DNA from: Dyella acidisoli
Lineage (GTDB): Bacteria; Pseudomonadota; Gammaproteobacteria; Xanthomonadales; Rhodanobacteraceae
Assembly (NCBI RefSeq): GCF_030160295.1
Contig: NZ_BSOB01000004.1
Span: forward strand, 238,030-302,029
Direction: 5' to 3'
Length of the DNA stretch: 64,000 nucleotides
How positions within the stretch are numbered: position 1 is the stretch's first letter; each line of letters starts with the position of its first letter. Of this stretch, positions 60,173 to 64,000 are shown in pieces. The translations under genes were made by a program, and so were the position numbers. A model generated the notes under the pieces. The model had not been told where the DNA came from. It saw only the letters and a program-made list of their open reading frames with translations, and made no database searches.

Positions 60173-60802
60173 TTACCACGGCGCCGCCACCAGCGAAATC
60201 GGCTCCCAGAACACCAGCGCCTTCGATCCCCGTGTGTCGACCGATGCCATGGTTTCCTGAGGATGCGCCGTCGGGCCGGAGGAACGCAGCAAGGCCATCG
60301 CCACGGTCAGGTTGTTGCGCAGTGCCGGGATGGTCTGGTGTGCGAGATCCTTCAGAGCTGAGTTGGCGGAGGCTGCCTTCGCCGCCTCATAGGCGGAGAT
60401 CATCCGGCAATGACTGCGTACCGCCGAGCTGGCAAACGTTCTGTCGAACGCATCGCCATTCAACGCCTGCATGTGATACAGGGTGATGCTGGTAGTGGCT
60501 TGCTGGGCGCCCAGGTGCTTATCGGTGGTGAGCTGCGCCAGCTGCGTGTCGAGCGCTGTCCGCTCCTGAATGATCGTGTTGGCCAGTTCGATGACGTGCG
60601 GGTTGGTGGATTTGGCCAGCGCCATCTTTGCCATGGCGATCTGGTTGGCGTTATCCGACATGGCATGTGCCAGGAAGGTTTGGTCGTCGGGGCTTAGCGG
60701 CTGCTGGTTGGTGTCGGCGGCTTGCGCCAATCCCGCCGCTAACGTGAGCCACATGAGTACCAGCGAGGCGGGAATGAACCGGGAAAAACTTGCAACGCGC
60801 AT
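60173..60802 (-). CDS. DUF4142-family periplasmic protein
   Basis: 209 residues from ATG 60802 (GAGG 9 nt ahead). A signal peptide (FIPASLVLMWLTLAAGLAQA) is followed by the DUF4142 helical bundle: LSPDDQTFLAHAMSDNANQI, NPHVIELANTIIQERTALDT and a late HQTIPALRNNLTVAMALL. The family is ferritin-like in fold and widespread in Proteobacteria with no settled function. The C-terminal 35 residues (PQETMASVDTRGSKALVFWE) are not part of the core domain. The gene is transcribed alone, with a strong terminator downstream, and follows the CHASE2 gene on the same strand without obvious linkage. Confidence 0.85.
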   Translation of the reverse strand: MRVASFSRFIPASLVLMWLTLAAGLAQAADTNQQPLSPDDQTFLAHAMSDNANQIAMAKMALAKSTNPHVIELANTIIQERTALDTQLAQLTTDKHLGAQQATTSITLYHMQALNGDAFDRTFASSAVRSHCRMISAYEAAKAASANSALKDLAHQTIPALRNNLTVAMALLRSSGPTAHPQETMASVDTRGSKALVFWEPISLVAAPW

Positions 60803-60925
60803 AACGTATCGCCTCAAGGCAGAGCCTGTGCCCCTTACGGCTTCAATGTGAACTGCGAGAAGTTCAAAGAGTGTTTAGAAATCGTCAGACAAATATGCGA
60901 AAGCGTTAGCAAGCGGAAATTTTCT

Positions 60926-62059
60926 CTACGCATGCACCGCGCGACGATCGCGCATTAACAACTGCCAGGCGACAAACTCGGCAGCAATCACCACCAGACA
61001 GCTTACCGGCGGCCACCACAGATAAGCGCCGCGCAACAAAGTGAAGCACGCAACCAGCACCAACACCACGCTAGTTAGCAGCAACGCCCAATTCCGGCCG
61101 ATGCCCGGCAAGCCGTACAGCAGCAGCGGAAGCGCCAGCAGTACGGCGGACAGTGCGAACTGGCGGAGGAAATCCAGCGGCGTAACGAGCAAGCCGCGTT
61201 CCAGCGATTCGAGCACGTTTGCCTGGTATTCCACACCGGGCATGGGCGAGTCGGGGGTCTGCAGGATGTCGCCCAGGCCTTCGGCGGTGGCGCCGACGAA
61301 TACCCAGCGATCCTTGAGCAGATCCGTGGGTACCCGGTTGTTGAGCACATCGACATACGAAAGCGTCCCGAACGTGCCGGTTGGGCCGGCGTAACGCAGC
61401 AGTACGTAGTTGTCGCGCATCCATAGATAAGGCGATGCGTCGTTGTGTGCGGGGTCGTGCAGTCCGGGTAGCGCCATGTTCGGCGCGTGTCCGAGTTGCA
61501 GCAGGGCAAGCGCCAGCGATGGCCAGTACGCGCTGCCAAGCCCCGCCTTGAGATAGGCACCGCGTACGCGTTCATCATTGTCTTTGGCGACGTCCACTTG
61601 GCCGAGTGCGGCCACACTCTGCGCGATGGTTTGCACCGGCAGCGCTTCCTGCAGCGGCCCGCCCAGGGTGACGGCTTCAGCGAACACCGGCAGCACTACC
61701 TTGCCGTTGCGGTGTACGGCGGTGGCGACTTGCTGGTCAGTGTTTGGATCGTTGGACGGCGTGGACATGGTGACGTCCATGCCGATGCCGCGCGCCCCAT
61801 CGGCGGTGAGGCGGTCGATCAACTGCGCATGGATCGAGCGTGGCCAGGGAAAGCGGCCGATCTCATCCAGACTTTTGGGATCGATCGCAACGATGACGAC
61901 GCGATCGTCCGGCGTGTAGTGCCAATAGCGCGCGTGCAGGTCGTAAAGCGCATTGTCGAGCGGCACGGTGAGACCGCTGACGATCAGCAACACCAGCAAA
62001 CCGACCCCGGCCATCCAGAGCATGCCGCGGACCAGCCAGGTGAAAGCAGTGGTGGGCAT
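60926..62059 (-). CDS. CHASE2-domain membrane protein lacking a visible output domain
   Basis: 377 residues from ATG 62059. An N-terminal membrane helix (MLWMAGVGLLVLLIVSGLTV) precedes a CHASE2 sensor domain (RVVIVAIDPKSLDEIGRFPW, ARGIGMDVTMSTPSNDPNTD, WVFVGATAEGLGDILQTPDS). Three membrane helices follow (FALSAVLLALPLLLYGL, LLLTSVVLVLVACFTLL, WPPVSCLVVIAAEFVAWQLL), and the chain ends at RDRRAVHA. CHASE2 proteins usually continue into a cyclase, kinase or diguanylate cyclase; none is encoded here. It starts 22 nt after the LysM-FecR gene, the common FecR-CHASE2 pairing. The output may be lost, or a partner may act in trans. Confidence 0.87.
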   Translation of the reverse strand: MPTTAFTWLVRGMLWMAGVGLLVLLIVSGLTVPLDNALYDLHARYWHYTPDDRVVIVAIDPKSLDEIGRFPWPRSIHAQLIDRLTADGARGIGMDVTMSTPSNDPNTDQQVATAVHRNGKVVLPVFAEAVTLGGPLQEALPVQTIAQSVAALGQVDVAKDNDERVRGAYLKAGLGSAYWPSLALALLQLGHAPNMALPGLHDPAHNDASPYLWMRDNYVLLRYAGPTGTFGTLSYVDVLNNRVPTDLLKDRWVFVGATAEGLGDILQTPDSPMPGVEYQANVLESLERGLLVTPLDFLRQFALSAVLLALPLLLYGLPGIGRNWALLLTSVVLVLVACFTLLRGAYLWWPPVSCLVVIAAEFVAWQLLMRDRRAVHA

Positions 62060-62081
62060 CAGCGCATTGCCCTCGTCATCC

Positions 62082-63731
62082 TCAAAGCAATAACCACAAC
62101 ACCAAGCCGCCGCCACCGGCTACAGCGCCAATGCGACAAGCCAGGCACCCCAACCGAATCTTCTGCACCGCACCCCACGGTCCGGCGTAACCGTCGGTAT
62201 CCATAGTTTGCACGCGTACATACCAGATGCCAGAACCGGGTTTCTTGATCTGCAGTAGCGGCTGATCCAGCGTCTGGTCGATCGACGTATGCGCAAAATC
62301 CGGGTGGCGATCCATCTGGATGTGATAACGCTGCCCAGGCGTGCCCGCGGGCCAGCCGAAACTCACATCGGTTTTCGATGAGGTGGGTTTGCCCGCTTCC
62401 GGCGCCGCCGGCTGCGGTACCAGGTCGAACGGCAGCGGATCGGTGAACGGGCCGACTTTGCCGTTCTTGTCGCGCGTGGCGATGCGCCAGTAGTAGCGGC
62501 CGTAAGGCAAGGCGTTGGGTGCGCGCACGCTGTCGCCGCTAAGTTGCGCTTCGCCGGCCAGCGGTTGCGCAAACTGCTCGTCGGTGGCGAGCTGCCACAC
62601 GTAGGAGCTGGCTTCCAGGCTTTCCGTCCAGTGGAAGCGTGGGCGCGTATCGCGCACCTTGCTGCCAGGCAGTGGCTCCATCACCAACGGTGGTTGCGGA
62701 TGGCCAGCGACATGCAGCAAGCACACACCGTCCTCGCCTTCGAGTTTCTGCGCGTCGATACCGTGTACGCGCACGGCGTAGTCGCCATCGGGGACATCCG
62801 GCAGGGCCAGTTGTGCAGAAGAGGTCAGGTGATCGAGCAATAGCGTTTCGAAGCGCTCGTTCGCGGCCATCTGAACGCGATAGCTCGTGGCGCCATCGAG
62901 CGGCACCCACGCGAACACGTAGGGAAGTTTGCCAACCGGCTGCGCAGGACAGTGCAGGGTCGGTGCGGACAGCAGCGGTTGCGCTTGCGTGGGTTTGCCG
63001 CCGTCAGCGACCGCTATGCCGTGTTCTTTCGGTACCAACACATGTGCACGATCGCCAGCCACATCCACGCGCCCGGTCAGCACTTCGGTGCGCGACTGGC
63101 CTTCTTCCGCCGCCACGCGGAAATGCGTGCCGCGCACGCTGGAAATCGTCCCTGGCGTTTCCACGCTGAAATGCGCACCAACGCCAGTCATCGGCGTCAC
63201 TGCATTGGTGACGCGGCCATGCTGCAAGCGCAGGCGGGTGTCGACCATGCCGGTGCGGCCGTACGCACTCATCTGGTCCAGGTCCAGCGTGCTGTTGGGT
63301 TCCATCAGCAGGCGCGAACCATCGGCGAATTGCAGGGTGAGGCTGGCGTCGGAGTCGGTGCTCAAGTGGGTGCCGATGCCGAGCGTCATACCGGACGTAA
63401 CGGTTTCCGGTTGCGCGTTGTCGGCCAACTCCACGTGCGCGCCCCCTGTCACCGCGACTACCGTTGCATGTGCAGGCTCCAGGCGCAGCCACGCAATGGG
63501 AATGCGCAATGTCATGCCGGGAGGCAGGTGATAAGGATCGGCTACGTTGTTGTACGCCTGCAGCTTCTGCCAGGGCACGTCGGGTTTGAGATAAAGGCCG
63601 GACAGGTTCCAGATGTTGTCTTGCGGCCGGACGCGGTAGGTCCAGTCGGCGGCGGAAAGCATCGGTACGATCGAAAAAGCCAGGAGCAGCGTAGCCAGCC
63701 TTGGCCATAGCCTGTTACGCGTGGGATGCAT
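62082..63731 (-). CDS. LysM and FecR domain protein with repeat Ig/FN3-like modules
   Basis: 549 residues from the second of two adjacent ATGs (63731; the first at 63734 lies one base from GGGGGA). A signal peptide (LATLLLAFSIVPMLSAA) precedes a LysM motif (YRVRPQDNIWNLSGLYLKPD). A FecR domain follows (VTSGMTLGIGTHLSTDSDAS through TISSVRGTHFRVAAEEGQSR), then three beta-sandwich modules (YVFAWVPLDGATSYRVQMAA, RPRFHWTESLEASSYVWQLA, VSFGWPAGTPGQRYHIQMDR) and a C-terminal hydrophobic segment (AVAGGGGLVLWLLL). It has no cytoplasmic anti-sigma domain, so it is unlike the two FecR proteins at 23448 and 25581. It forms a two-gene unit with the CHASE2 protein and probably senses the envelope. Confidence 0.87.
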   Translation of the reverse strand: MHPTRNRLWPRLATLLLAFSIVPMLSAADWTYRVRPQDNIWNLSGLYLKPDVPWQKLQAYNNVADPYHLPPGMTLRIPIAWLRLEPAHATVVAVTGGAHVELADNAQPETVTSGMTLGIGTHLSTDSDASLTLQFADGSRLLMEPNSTLDLDQMSAYGRTGMVDTRLRLQHGRVTNAVTPMTGVGAHFSVETPGTISSVRGTHFRVAAEEGQSRTEVLTGRVDVAGDRAHVLVPKEHGIAVADGGKPTQAQPLLSAPTLHCPAQPVGKLPYVFAWVPLDGATSYRVQMAANERFETLLLDHLTSSAQLALPDVPDGDYAVRVHGIDAQKLEGEDGVCLLHVAGHPQPPLVMEPLPGSKVRDTRPRFHWTESLEASSYVWQLATDEQFAQPLAGEAQLSGDSVRAPNALPYGRYYWRIATRDKNGKVGPFTDPLPFDLVPQPAAPEAGKPTSSKTDVSFGWPAGTPGQRYHIQMDRHPDFAHTSIDQTLDQPLLQIKKPGSGIWYVRVQTMDTDGYAGPWGAVQKIRLGCLACRIGAVAGGGGLVLWLLL

Positions 63732-63924
63732 CATTCCCCCAAAAAACCAACAAGACGCCCCCTTCGTCATGGGCTGGCAAGGGGCAGGCAACTTGAGTCC
63801 AGGGTTGCCTGACGATGCCGAGTGTTGGTGGGCATTGTGCTATGCATGTATGCAGAATGCCATCTACGACTGGGGCAGGCCTCTCTCTCCTTTGGGCCTG
63901 ATTAGCGTCTCGCCTCAGCTGGGT

Positions 63925-64000
63925 GTGTCGTTTGTTGTGGCATTGCCTGCGGCGCTTCCGGTCGCGAAGCGACCGGGTCACTTTTCTTTGCGGGCCCAAA
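63925..64000 (+). repeat. third copy of the MITE-like arm, cut by the window edge
   Basis: TTGTTGTGGCATTGCCTGCG plus GCGCTTCCGG and GTCACTTTTCTTTGCGGGCC plus CAAA match the left arm at 21675-21747 with a different short middle (TCGCGAAGCGACC). The stretch 63732-63924 holds the LysM-FecR promoter and no supported gene. Confidence 0.75.

Overview
The window comes from a high-GC, Gram-negative gammaproteobacterium, most likely a Rhodanobacteraceae/Xanthomonadales member close to Dyella, Luteibacter or Rhodanobacter. This placement is inference. It rests on TonB-dependent signalling with ECF sigma/FecR pairs, tripartite efflux with outer-membrane lipoproteins, a PagL-type protein, a secreted sedolisin and isoamylase, and many inverted-pair palindromes of the type CCCTCTCCC(n)GGGAGAGGG. 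I saw no rRNA, tRNA or CRISPR array.

Layout. 1-6000: a cut-off AraC regulator, a small unknown gene, and an emrRAB-like efflux operon (MarR, outer-membrane lipoprotein, EmrA adaptor, EmrB/DHA2 permease). 6068-13880: a PagL-family protein and a LysR regulator, which is divergent from an RND efflux operon (permease, adaptor, outer-membrane lipoprotein). 14071-18454: a small ORF, a membrane-anchored polysaccharide deacetylase and an STN-domain TonB-dependent receptor. 18676-21162: a secreted sedolisin (S53) protease with PKD and P domains. 21321-23440: a long hairpin element and a palindromic MITE-like element interrupted by an IS30-family insertion. 23448-25036: an ECF sigma-FecR pair.

The core of the window is 25581-49752. 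On the minus strand lies a three-gene signalling cassette: an STN plus TonB-C protein without a barrel, an ECF sigma and a FecR. Divergent from it runs a long plus-strand cluster: a TpsB transporter, a DUF2341-LamG-ExbB fusion, ExbD, TonB, a porin, a coiled-coil periplasmic protein, an OmpH/Skp-like chaperone, a small secreted protein and a 4197-residue TpsA exoprotein. The architecture matches the Pseudomonas aeruginosa PUMA3 (VreA-VreI-VreR) system and its PdtA/PdtB two-partner secretion pair. Two near-identical promoters (GGTTCAGTCC, 14 nt, GGTCTA) precede the TpsB operon and TpsA, as expected for one ECF sigma factor driving both. This is the best candidate for an incompletely described system.

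Downstream are a tandem duplication of PstS/DING-like phosphate-binding proteins with Pho-box-like sites (50904-54352), an inverted duplication of secreted YVTN beta-propellers (54541-57306), a secreted isoamylase (57408-59765), a DUF4142 protein, and a CHASE2 protein paired with a LysM-FecR protein (60926-63731). The right edge holds another copy of the MITE-like arm.
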